A stretch of 64,000 bases of DNA from the NCBI GenBank assembly GCA_009599575.1, contig VWND01000005.1, positions 1,612,001-1,676,000 of the forward strand, written 5' to 3'. Positions 12,916-22,910 of the stretch are shown piece after piece. How positions within the stretch are numbered: the stretch's first letter is position 1; each line of letters opens with the position of its first letter. The position numbers were made by a program, and so were the translations under genes. Source of the stretch: Blumeriella jaapii (lineage: Eukaryota; Ascomycota; Leotiomycetes; Helotiales; Drepanopezizaceae). The notes under the pieces were generated by a model. That model was not told the origin of the DNA, did not search any database, and saw only the letters and a program-made list of their open reading frames with translations.

Positions 12916-13588
12916 TGTAGCTCGCTTGCTATGCTGGACTTATTGATTGATGTAGGCGGCGGTGGCTGGTGATGATCGGGAAGAGAGAATGAGATGGGGG
13001 GGAAAAGCCAGCAGAGAGGGTATCGAAGTCAAGGAACGTAGTCCTGAGGAAGCTACGGTTTAGCGTTAGAAGGAAGGCACGAGGCGCTTGCCACCGGTAC
13101 AACTTACACATACTGGAATTCCAATGAGCTGAGCATCCAAGACCTTTGGGCGTCTGGCCCAGGAGAAAAGCCTAGAATTCATAGTGAGACTTCTGTAGCA
13201 GAAAGTACCTATCAGAAGACGGCCTTTAGCTCACTCTTAGCTAAGAAAGTGTTGCTTCAAGCTAAGCATACAAATCCTCGAGAAAATAAAGACGTACGTA
13301 AGAATATCGAGTAAGGTAAGAAAGAAAAAAGCCTAATCTTTGCAGTAAGACTTCCGCAACGAACGACGAACGTACCAGAAGAGAAGCCAAGGTACAGCTA
13401 ACCATCAGCTCACTCTGAGTTAGGTAGGAAGGTAGGTAGGTAGGTAGGGAAGTGGGACTGCCCCAAAGTCCCAAAATCCCAAAGCGCACATCGAGTAGAA
13501 CAGTAGAATGTACAGCAACAACACCCACAAAAAACAATAAAAAAAAAAAAAACCCCCCCCACAAACCACCAACAAACCCACCAAAACC

Positions 13589-13635
<47 letters not shown>

Positions 13636-14259
13636 AGCATTCACGACTTTTGCTCAGCTTTGAAATGGAGACATTTGCCCAAAGGAAGCAAACCCCAAAC
13701 CCCCAAGCGCGCATCCCAAATCTCGATCTCGAATCAAAAAAATATCTATACACAAATCGTGCCTAACAACAGCGACCGCTTAAGCAAAACACCATATATC
13801 CAAACCAGCTCGATCAACAAAAAGATACCTATCATTATAATAAAAAAAACCAGAAAAAAAAAAAAAAAAAAAAAAACCACAACTCCTTCCCAACATGGTA
13901 AAATAAAAAAGCGAATCAAATCTCGATCTCGAGGCGGAAAAATGGGGTATGAAATATGCTTAAGTATAGCGAAAAAAAAAAAAAAAAAAAAAGATGCCTT
14001 TCCGATGTGGAAAGGGATTGAGAAGAAAGCAAACCAAATTCCAAGACCTTCCTATTCAGGCGAAAAGAAAAGTCGTAGTGTAATAAAAATACAGAGAGAT
14101 ACAATGCGTCAAGCGAGTATCCATGCAAGCATGCTGTGCGATGATACCGGTGCGTGCCACCCACCCTGGAGTCGACCTAAGCCAGCGCCGAAGATCCAAA
14201 CGCCTCTCTCCCCCCATGCTTTCCATATCCTACACTGTCCTCCCCGTCACCACACCACA
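12916..14259. other. Intergenic with extreme homopolymers
   Basis: This stretch lies between the start of the 12915 gene and the end of the Nur1 gene, both on the minus strand. It contains GTAGG repeats (13424-13448), an A run at 13540-13552, a C run of about 46 at 13590-13635, A runs near 13854-13876 and 13973-13992, and many A-rich segments. Open frames across it (for example 13660-14400) are products of the low complexity. The 5' flank of the 12915 gene must lie here. Confidence 0.6.
13590..13635. repeat. Poly(C) tract of about 46 bases
   Basis: An uninterrupted C run follows an A/C-rich segment. Its exact length is unlikely to be reliable in any assembly. Confidence 0.9.
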
Positions 14260-15735
14260 TCAAAACCTCGACGGAACCCTCCTGTACGGACTATCGAACG
14301 CGCTCGACCCCGGCCGTTTACTCAGCCCAGGCGCAGGAGAACCGGTGCGTCTCTCATCGCCCACGTCCGAGAAGTGGCCTCCTCGTCCCGTGAGGAGTGA
14401 CCGCGGCGGGGCTTCGCTCGGCCTCTTCTCCCTCTGCTCGCGGATTTCGCTCCGCGCCATGTCAAAGGAGTTTTTGGGCGCCGGGCTCTGCATGTCGTAC
14501 ATGCTGGCGGCTTTCTTAAGGGGCGAGTTGGCGTGGCTGTAGACGCCGAGACTGCCGCCGTCCCCTGCGCTGCTGGTGTTGCTTGCGACCACAGGGCCCA
14601 TACTCTTCCGGAACTGGGGCTGGCGGATCGGGGGTCGAGGTGTCACGCCGGAGAAGGGGGTGGGCTCGCGGGAGTTGAACGCCGAGGGCGTGTACTGCGG
14701 CGCAGGAGACGCTTGGCGCGAGATGCGCGTGATGTTGTCGGGATCGATGTGTTTGGCGTAATTCGGGTTGGGGTTGGTGCGGAAACCTCGCTTGAGAAGG
14801 ACGGAGGGGGTGTAAGTGTCCACTTCGCCGTCTCCTTCATAGCTGGATCCGGTGCCTGCATCCGAGTACTGTGTCGCGACGTCGCGAACAAGCGGGTTGA
14901 GTCGAGGGTGGACATACTTGATGTCGTACTCGCTCATGACCTCTTTGTGAATGATAGACGTATCCTTCTCCTGCTGGGTGAAGAAGACCCGGAGCATGTA
15001 CAGCTGCGAAGAAAGCAGTGCTTGGAGAAGAAGGGTTGTAAAGACTGTGACGCTAGGGCGTGGGTCGGCCGCTGCGGTGGGGAGGAAGAGCCAGTAGACC
15101 AGAACATGGCCGGGGCTGAAGAAACAGAACAGACGAAGACAAATGGGAATAGGGTCCCAGACGGCGATTTCCCACACATCGCGGGTCGGGTCTGGATGCG
15201 CCCGCGACTCGGCGCTCGTATCGCCTAGGATGTTCGTGAGGAAGCGCAGCGGAGAGGATGAAACGGGAGAAGAATCGACACGCACTCGGTGTGCGGAGGG
15301 TGTGCTCTGAGGAGCATCGATCGAGGTCTCGAAGAGCCGGTAATGGCGGGTGCGAGTGAAGGTGTAGACCGCGTTCAGGATGGAAAAGAGAGACAAGGTC
15401 CAGACGACCAGCGTAGCCTGCGATCCTTCACGTCAGTCAAGAAGTTCTCCATGGCTCCACCGCTCCTCGCATGGACTCACGATGTGGCTCAACCAGCCCG
15501 TCCCCGAGTAATCGTCCCCAAAGACATCATCCCGTCCCCCGCCCAGCGAGACGCCCGTATTCGCCCTCGCAATCAGCAGAGAGAGGTGCAGTCCGAGAGC
15601 CAGCGGAGTCGCGAACTGCTTCCCCTCCCAGTCGCGCGTCTCGAACTCCTCGGAGAGGTAGAGGAGGAAGTCGCCCGGGTTCAGGTAGTCCTTGATGCGC
15701 TGGAGCGTCGGTTTTCGGCGCACGAGTCTCGGCAT
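14260..15735 (-). CDS. NUR1: Nur1/Mug154-type inner nuclear membrane protein
   Basis: Nur1 proteins sit in the inner nuclear membrane and tether rDNA or heterochromatin to the nuclear rim. Two exons, 15735-15481 and 15417-14260, are joined by a 63-nt intron with GTGAGT donor and CTGAC branch, giving about 470 residues. The N terminus carries the family block (RRKPTLQRIKDYLNPGDFLL, then YLSEEFETRDWE). Hydrophobic segments follow (LALGLHLSLLIA; ATLVVWTLSLFSILNAVYTF; ICLRLFCFFSPGHVLVYWLF; SVTVFTTLLLQALLSSQLYM). Next comes the conserved motif SEYDIKYVHPRLNPL, and a long disordered Ser/Pro-rich tail. An upstream in-frame ATG at 15816 would add 27 residues, but the motif-adjacent ATG is preferred. 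Assignment rests on the N-terminal block and the EYD.KYVHPRL motif. Confidence 0.88.
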
Positions 15736-16029
15736 GGTGGTGGGCGAGTTGGTGTTGAGCTTTGGGCCGACTTCCCTTTTCACATGGTCGAGTGTCGGTT
15801 CTTGTGGTGTGGACACGGAGCAGAGGAACGAGGAGTGGTTGTGTGTTGTGCTACGAATCTTCCTCTTTGTTTACACCGTCGCCTGAACCTCGGGTCTTCT
15901 CTGGGCGGGAGCTGGTCTAGCGCTAGGGGGGATGCCGCCCTGACGTTGCAGCTCACTCGGCTCTACTGTACAGTACCTCGTCGTTCCTTGAAGCTTGCGA
16001 CCACAAACCTCCATTGACTGATAGGCAAG
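15736..16029. promoter_or_regulatory. Divergent promoter between NUR1 and V-ATPase subunit F genes
   Basis: About 290 bp separates two outward-facing genes, so both promoters must lie here. The only motif noted is TACTGTACAGTAC at 15964-15976, a palindrome that recurs throughout the window. No TATA box was seen. Confidence 0.55.
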
Positions 16030-16615
16030 ATGGCAGCTCAACCCTCGGCTTACAAGGACAGGCAGTTCCTTGCCGTGATTGGAGATGAGGCAGGTTGCCT
16101 CATTCCGCGCATGGCAAAGTCAACAGCTAACCCCATCTAGGACTCGGTCACTGGGCTGCTACTGGCAGGAATCGGAGTATGAAGCGCCCGCATCTCTCTC
16201 CATGGAGTGTACCAGAGCAGGAAGAGGAAAAGGGCAGAAGGAAGAAGCTGATCGCGCAGTGCAGCACGTCACCGACCCGCCGGACTCGCAGAAGAACTTC
16301 CTCGTCGTGGACGGCAAGACGGACAACGCCGCGATTGAGGAGGCCTTTGAGCGCTTCACCACGCAGAGGAAGGACATCGGCATCCTGCTGATCAACCAAC
16401 ACGTACGTCGCTCGGGGGCCAGCCGTGAGGGGGCGGGGATGGAAGGAAAGCTGATAACTGATGGCTGTGTGTAGATCGCGGAGCGCATCCGTCACCGCGT
16501 CGATACGTACACGGCCGCCTTCCCGGCGCTGCTCGAGATCCCGAGCAAGGACCACCCGTACGACCCCGAGAAGGACAGCGTTCTGAGACGGGTGCGAAGA
16601 CTCTTTGGGGAATAG
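16030..16615 (+). CDS. VMA7: V-type proton ATPase subunit F
   Basis: Subunit F is part of the central stalk of the V1 sector that couples ATP hydrolysis to proton pumping at vacuolar and endosomal membranes. Four exons, 16030-16089, 16141-16176, 16265-16402 and 16475-16615, give 124 residues, normal for the family. The protein runs from [19 protein letters not shown] through [19 protein letters not shown] and [17 protein letters not shown] to a C-terminal [18 protein letters not shown]. Exon 1 ends at GAG followed by GCAGGT. Only a GC-AG intron with branch CTAAC and acceptor CTAG keeps the conserved GDEDSVTG reading, so the first intron appears non-canonical. It is transcribed divergently from the Nur1 gene. 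Confidence 0.95.
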
Positions 16616-17112
16616 AGGCGAGGACGTTGGTGGTGTGTTTGGGGTAGCTGTGTCGATTGGGCTCTGTATATTAGACAGGGGCAGCGGTCGTTGCTGCATG
16701 GATTCCTTTGGGTCTCTCGGGGAGTCTGGGCCAGCAGTCTTCATTATGTTGTGCCATACGCTCCCCTCATGCTATGATACTGAAACCCGAGACTGAAAGC
16801 GGAGTGTGAGGGTTCATTCTCCATAGGGGAAATGGGTGCGCTCGACGTTAGAGCATTGATGTCGTAGGCACCGCTTTCTGACCAGATGCTGTGCAGCAGA
16901 GGAGTCAAAGTCATCGTAACGCCCAATGCATTCGTTACAATGTGTTACCGAGTACAACCATAGATACAGTATGCGTGTGTGTGTCTGCTAAAGGAATAAC
17001 TCCATCGCCAAAGGTCCTAACAACCAGCCATGCATCGAAACAGACCAAACCATCCCGCGGTGCCATCCACATCCCGATCCCCATTCATGTCCTCTTGATG
17101 ACCCATCACCGC
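16616..17112. other. Convergent intergenic region
   Basis: This is the 3' flank of both the V-ATPase gene and the minus-strand lipid transfer gene. No further gene is seen; the short frames here have no recognisable content. Confidence 0.6.
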
Positions 17113-17819
17113 CTACGAGCTGCTGAACTGAACACTCGCCTCCAAGCAAGTCAGATGCTTGCCATCCTTGGTATACGCATCTGCAAAAACGGTGTAATGT
17201 CCCTATCAGACCAACCACATTAGCCATCATCCTCACCACAGGCACTCCTCCCACGGGAGGAGAGCCAAGGCGCGACCCGCGAAACGTACCGGTGGGATCT
17301 CGTTGGGCAGCTCCACATCCTTCACGAGCGTGATGGGCCCCTTCTTGATCGGACAGTCCAGATCCACGTTCCCGACCTGCTTGCACAGATCTGCCTCCAT
17401 GTTTACCAGCCGGATGAGGCCATACTTCACCTGCAGGATGACCTTGGCGCCCTCCTCGACGTCCTCCGTCAGGGTGCCGGAGGCTTCAATGGAGAGGGTT
17501 TGGCCGCTGAACATGTTAGCCTCTCTGTTCCCCCTCCCGTCTCATCTGCTGCGCTTTCTCGCCCCGTCGATCCATCGAAATGATGGCATGGGTTAAGGGA
17601 GAGGAGGACGTACGCCTTGGGAGGGTTGGGGCTCAGGTTGACCTTCTGCAGGGTGAGGACGTCGGACGAGTGGTCTGCCTGGCAGAAGGTGAGCGGGTTG
17701 TCGCCGGGCACGGCGCCCCCGTCGCCGAGGACCTTCTGCTTGCTGCCGCTGAAGAAGGAGAGGTCGGCCGCGACGAGGCTGCTGAGGAGCAGGGCGAGGA
17801 GGCTGCTGGTGTACTTCAT
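17113..17819 (-). CDS. NPC2: Secreted ML-domain lipid transfer protein (NPC2 / PG-PI transfer type)
   Basis: ML-domain proteins bind lipids in a beta-sandwich pocket. The fungal members are described as phosphatidylglycerol/phosphatidylinositol transfer proteins and as vacuolar NPC2. Three exons, 17819-17614, 17506-17290 and 17202-17113, give about 170 residues with exact frame at both GTACGT donors. A signal peptide (MKYTSSLLALLLSSLVAA) is followed by VPGDNPLTFCQ, typical of the mature start. Later blocks are GQTLSIEASGTLTEDVEEGA, ADLCKQVGNVDLDCPIKKG, and the C-terminal GHYTVFADAYTKDGKHLTCL. Cysteines that would form the family disulfides are present. A GTTTGC tandem repeat (17847-17873) lies just 5' of the start. 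Confidence 0.93.
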
Positions 17820-18123
17820 GGTTGAATGGGGGTTGAGGGGGTTTGTTTGGATTGCGTTTGCGTTTGCGTTTGCGTCTGGATGCTGTGTCGAGGGCTGGTG
17901 GAGTGAGGGAGGAAGCGTATGGGTCCTCTTGGCAGGTTAGCGTCGATAGGTTAGCGTCGACCGGTATGGGGAAATGACGTCTCACGTCAGAAGGGGCATG
18001 CGAGAGAAGGCGTTGGGGAGATGAAAACATTAACTTTAATGCTTGTGGTACGGTACAGTACATAAGACGATGCAGAAACCAATGATTAGTTGTACTAGTG
18101 GAACATGTTCTTAGGTACCTGGG
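17820..18123. promoter_or_regulatory. 5' flank of the ML-domain gene
   Basis: This stretch carries a GTTTGC repeat at 17847-17873, a duplicated GTTAGCGTCGA unit at 17936-17960 and a GGTACGGTACAGTAC word at 18048-18062. It also forms the 3' end region of the tentative gene to its right. Confidence 0.45.
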
Positions 18124-18908
18124 TTATGTGATCCAGTTCAAAGCGAGGTGTCTCGCGCAAATAGCGTCATCTTGTAAACACTTGCGATGAAAAAATAGCA
18201 TGGCTATTGTTAGCCTGTTTGACCAGAAAGTACCTGCCGAATAAGTGAACAACGCCCCGGGATATCTCCGAATTTGATAAGAGACGGTGTCTTGTATCGT
18301 TCACAAATTCCATCCCGAACTTCCACGTAGCACCAATCTAGCTGGCTTGACGGGGTCGTCTCATTCGTTCTGGCCTCGATATGAACCGGCCAGCGCAAGC
18401 TTCTACTTGCACTTGAACCACCTTCCTAAGTCAGCGAGTCATGCAGCCCCATCAGATAAGCACGTAGCTTCCAGGTCTTCCTTGAGCTTTCTCTGTGTTC
18501 ATCATAACCGATGCGCCGCTTTCGAGGTCTTGCAAGAATACCTGACGGGGAAGAGTCTTTTCGCATTGTGCGCATGCAAATCGTGTGCCGTTGTGTACGA
18601 ATTCGACAGGTCTGGTAAAATTATCTGACCGGATAAGGGTTTTGTGACAACGTTCACAAGATGAAAGAGACGAGTTCTATCCAAACGTTCGCGCATCTTT
18701 GCTTGATATTGTAATCAGCGTGTTAAGGTTTTCGATCAGCTAATTGATCTAAGTCCAGAAAGGCTACTTGCTCTTATCTCAGCATTTGCTGAGCTGCGGT
18801 ATTTTCATCGGTGGCAGTTGCTGACTTCTGCACTATCAGCAAAGCATTCTGACACAGGCCTCTTACCGATGGGGATAGTGCTTGTGGCTGGAACGGTGTG
18901 GTTACCAT
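18124..18908 (-). CDS. Tentative small protein with paired CxxC motifs (possible zinc ribbon)
   Basis: I do not recognise this gene; it is built from splice signals. A candidate four-exon model is 18908-18867, 18676-18509, 18425-18234 and 18180-18124, about 152 residues, with every junction in phase 0. Exon 2 encodes CERC and ACAQC separated by 24 residues (C-x2-C-x24-C-x2-C), flanked by RSDNFTRPVEFVHNGTRF, which looks like a zinc-binding module. Exon 3 encodes LDWCYVEVRDGICERYKTP. Donors are GTAAGA, GTTATG and GTACTT; the last intron has a CTAAC branch, while the second donor and first branch are weak. Exon 2 and exon 3 are the best supported parts. Start and end could both be wrong. Confidence 0.4.
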
Positions 18909-20510
18909 GACCGGCCCAGTATTTCAAGCCATTTTAAGTCAGTCACGTTTTCAAGCATCAGACGTACAGTATCTACTTTCTTCCTACCACCAGTTATTTA
19001 CACGAGAGTCGAGAAAATGCATTATGTAGCTCAATTCTCTAGGAATCAGAAATGAACAAAGCCGATAATTTACAAAATGCTATACATGCCAGTCAATCCA
19101 TCCATGCTTCATTCAGACCTATCTAACTCCTACGCTTTTCGCAATTCTTTCTTCAAGAGCTTTCGCACTACAGCAGTAAGAATAAGTTTTGGTTTCTAAC
19201 AGGAAATCAACACCAGATGCAGTGTTTCTGGATCGCATACAATCTCGATTCGATCCACGCTGCCATCGAAGGTCTTCCCCAACCCCCCAGAAACCTACCT
19301 ACCTACTACCTTACCTGCCTACCTACTGTACAGCCAGCCAGCCAGCCTGCGAAGATTAAGATCGCCCCAAGATAGCCGACCCCAACCACGCACCCGTGCA
19401 AAACAACACCCTCGAACCCCTAAACCAAGATAGGTCATAAAAACAGCAACTTCCTCCGCACGACGAACCACGAAATCAATCGTAGCCGTAGGAAAAAAAC
19501 CAGTCCCGAACTCCTCACAGGCCCCGAACGGCCTTGCCCAAGGCGAGCGAAGCAGGTGTCGAGCTCGAACACGGAAGAATCCGCGCAAGCGAGGCACGGC
19601 CCGAAACAGCAAGAACGGCCGGCTGGCCGGCCAGCCGCTTCTTCCGAGCCTGACATGCACGCTGGGGGAGTGTACTGTAGGACCAGCTCGAAAGCACGAA
19701 TCCACGTCCATTTTCGCTAGCTACCAGGTAGGCTTGGGTGTTATGTGCTAGGCGCCTGGGCGCGAAACTGCTGTGCAAAGACGCGTCTTCTGAAGAAAGC
19801 TATCTTTAAATGCCTACATCGTTTTGTGCCGACTCGTTGAAAGATTTCCAGCCGGCATTTGCGAGATTCTGCCCGAGACGGACAAAAGGCCTGGCTGTTG
19901 CTAGCCTTGGTTTTCTCTCCCTCTTCCTCTTCCTCTTCCTCTCCCTCTCCTCCTCCTCCACCCTCTTCTTCCAAATTTTTTTGGTTATTTGACGAAAAAA
20001 AAAACCCTCCCATGATACAGACTTCCGACTCTCCCGACCAACCTGAATGAGCATCATATCCCGAGCCGACTCTAGAAACATAGGTCGCGTCTCTCTAGGT
20101 AGGCTGACAGAATGATCCTACTCCCTTTTCGCCTTTTACGTTTTCGTCGGATCTGTCGCTCGCGTGGATCTGAGCCTTCCTTTCCTTTTTCGTCACCGTA
20201 CCATTGTTGATTAGGACGTGCGCTACGGAGGTTGAGGGTCTGATCTGGAGAGGTAAGTAGGCGTTATCCACTTGGACAGAAGCTGATGTGGATGTACGAT
20301 TTGTGATAGCACTTGAACCGTGGGCTTTCGCGCAGGGAACGCTACGATCGCGTTATGGCTGATGATCGCGATTTCCAGCGGCGCGGACAACCGTTCTCAA
20401 GCCGTGTGTGGCCGGTGTCCATGGGCGCACGCGCTTTAGATTAGCACAATACATGCTTCTTCTACACGTCGAAGTCTCACGACGAGAAGGCGCGCCCTCT
20501 CCCTCTGTGT
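18909..20510. other. Intergenic, no gene seen
   Basis: About 1.6 kb without a supported gene. TACC/TACCTGCC runs with an adjoining CTACTGTACAG word lie at 19295-19332. A CT-rich microsatellite (CTCTTCCTCTTCC) lies at 19915-19970. Frames between 19319 and 20081 are low-complexity or unrecognised. Confidence 0.55.
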
Positions 20511-21382
20511 TTACAACGATTTCTTTCGCCCATCCCTCTCCGCCGCGCGGCTGAACGCCCTCCCCGTCTCCCACAGGCTCTTCCACACACAGGTCGCCGG
20601 CACGATCATCCACGCGCTATTCGTGCCGACAAAGTAGCCCCAGAAATACAGGGGCTCGGGACGACCGTGGGCGTGCCCGCCCAGCGCATGCTCCAGCAGA
20701 CTCGAGGCGTAGTAGAGCGCGCAGCCGTAGCACTGGCCCGTCGACACGAGCGCCTGCACGGGGTGGCGGTAGGGGGAGCGGGCGACGATGAGGCCGGCGG
20801 TGAGGAAGGACAGCGGGCCCCAGAGGAGCAGCGTGCTGGTCTCCATGCAGAGGACCAGCGGCGAGGAGGTCAGGTAGCGCGAGTCGGCGAGGGCGTACTC
20901 TTTCCAGAGTTGGGCGGGAAGGGTGTTGAGGGAGGCGAGGTGCTGATGGTGGAGGAGGAAGTAGCCTTCGAAGAAGACGTGGATGCAGCCGCCTGTGAGG
21001 GGGTTAGGCTCGTGTTGAGGATTGATGTGATGTTGGATGTTTGTGAGTGAGTGAGTGAGTGAGTGAGTGAGTGAGTGTGAATGAGTGAGTGGGCGAGGTG
21101 GGGACAAAAGCAAGAGGGGGAGAGAGAGAGCGAGAGGGAGAAGCAGAGAGGGGAAGGAGAGAAGTGATTACACAGCGTAAACCACACGACGAGGCCTTTA
21201 TCGCCCTGGCTCAGCTTGGGGTTGACTGCTTGCACGACCAAGAGGGTGACGGCCATGAGGGCCACCACCATGGCGCTGAAGACGGCGAGGAGGGTGCAGA
21301 CGCCCCAGTCATTCTCGACGTAGACGCCTCCCGAGAGGGCGATGCCGGGGGGGAAGTAGGGGTGGGGATCGACCGTTGACAT
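20511..21382 (-). CDS. EBP-family (emopamil-binding / EXPERA) sterol delta8-delta7 isomerase-like membrane protein
   Basis: Family members isomerise the sterol C8 double bond to C7 in the endoplasmic reticulum or bind sterols and amphipathic drugs. Two exons, 21382-21172 and 20992-20511, are joined by a 179-nt intron whose interior is GAGT and GA microsatellite, giving about 230 residues. Family features are the start DPHPYFPPGIALSGG and GCIHVFFEGYF (His and Glu of the catalytic pocket). They also include LWKEYALADSRYLTSSPLVLCMETST, RHPVQALVSTGQCYGCALYY and the last segment YFWGYFVGTNSAWMIVPAT. Four hydrophobic segments are seen. Ergosterol synthesis in ascomycetes normally uses the unrelated Erg2, so the role of this protein is not certain. 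Confidence 0.88.
20993..21171. repeat. Microsatellite-filled intron (GAGT and GA units)
   Basis: The single intron of the EBP-like gene contains about ten GAGT/GTGA units at 21043-21090 and a GAGA-rich run at 21117-21162. It reads GTAATC to CACAG on the minus strand and is longer than most introns in this window. Confidence 0.8.
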
Positions 21383-22910
21383 TGTGGGGGCGAGAGACTT
21401 GAAAAGGGAGAAGTGGAAGGGTTGAGATAGTGAGAGGAGAGTGAGTTACTGTACACAGTAGATATGTGTACATAGTATATACAGTACAGTACATGGGTAC
21501 ATATGTACTGTACAGATTCACATACAAACATACCTCACAGCACATTATCTCTCTCCGGGATCCAGGCTCGCTTGCGCCACCAATCAGCAGCGAGAACAGG
21601 CAAAGGTAGTTGTTACAAGCCAGATCTCTGGGACTTGCCCGAATCCGCACGTCCACGTGACCCTGCCCCGAGCCCGCATCCCGTGGCCCCAGCATCTCTG
21701 TCCCCGCGCCGCTGAAAGGGTTTTTTCTCATGTACGGTAGCTGTGCTCGGCCTCTCTGATCGCCCAGGCTCCTCCGGGCCAGCCCTACTGCATGTCCTGT
21801 ACCGCACCGCACTGTACAGTACATACATACCACAGTACCGCCAGCACCCCTCCCCCCCCCATTCCCACTGCGCCGTCCTCGCAATCGATCTGCGACGGGC
21901 GGAGCGTCTTCAGTCGCCTCGCAGCACCGTCCCGTACTGCACCGTCAGTGCCTGTGGGAACCTCGGCGCTGCTTTTGTGGCGCCGCCGCATCAAGTTTTC
22001 CCGGCCCGTCTCGTTTCCGCGGTGCAGCGCGGGTCCCACTTGGGCGGCCAGCGCGCGTCGCCATTGGCCGGGCGCGCGCGCCCAGGGGACGCAAGCCGCG
22101 GCCACCGTAGGCGGGCGCCGACGCGGGCCCGGCCACCGTACTGGTCTGCGCCGCGCGAGGGCCGTCGTGGGTGCCGTGGGTGCCAAAAGCGGCCACCTGG
22201 TCCAGACGCTAGGCCCGTCGGTCGCTCTTGCACGCCTGGCACGCCTGGCACGCAAAGGGAAGGGGAGGGGAGGGGAGGGAAAGAGGGAAGGGGAAAGGGA
22301 AAGGGAAAGAAAGGGAAAGGGCGGGCCACTCAGTCGCCCGCCCACTCGCTCACGTCCATCCATCCACCCATCCATCATCCATCCACCCACCCCTTCCACC
22401 CCAATCCATCCACGACCAGCATTTCTTTCCTTCCTACCTACTCTCTCCCCCTCCCCCCTCGCTCATTGCCTCCACCTCCACCTCCACGTCCCCTTCATCT
22501 CCATCTCCATCTCCCTCTCCATCTCCACCTCCGCCTCGACTCCGACTCCGACTCCGACTCCGACCTCGACCTCGACCTCGACCTCGACCTCGACCTCCAC
22601 ATCTCTGGCTTCGTCGAATTCGCGGCCCTCGTTACTCGATCCTCGATCCTCGATCCTCTCCCGCTCTCCCTCGCCCTCGCCCTCGACTTCGACCTCGCCC
22701 TCGCCCGCTACCTTTCTTCCCCCTCTCCACCTCGCTCCCGCTGCTGATGACAGACGCTGTCACTGGCGCTCCTCTCGCTCGCTCGGCGACACCTCTCACG
22801 ATCGAGTCGCGGCCGTCTTCGTCATGCGACTCAGGCCAAAGGATCAGTGAAACCCCCAGCGTGACCCTCCTCCGAACCAGTACCGCCAGCCCTCGCGAGG
22901 CTTCTGCTAG
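21383..22910. promoter_or_regulatory. Divergent promoter region of EBP-like and SET3-like genes, low complexity
   Basis: About 1.5 kb between two outward-facing genes. At 21450-21515 and 21805-21835 it holds clustered palindromic GTACATAGTATATAC and TGTACAGTAC words. From 22230 to 22735 it is pyrimidine/purine-biased DNA made of GGGAA units, CCATCC units and six-base GACTCC and GACCTC units (22543-22597). Long open frames across it on both strands follow from the repeats and GC bias and are not called as genes. Confidence 0.55.

Noticed and set aside
13262..13766. Poly-glycine/poly-proline frames across the C run
   Set aside because: Artefact of a homopolymer; length uncertain and no flanking coding evidence.
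21743..22850. Overlapping 334- and 352-codon frames, plus antisense frames
   Set aside because: They translate GGGAA, CCATCC and six-base pyrimidine repeats in the SET3 promoter; no start context or domain.
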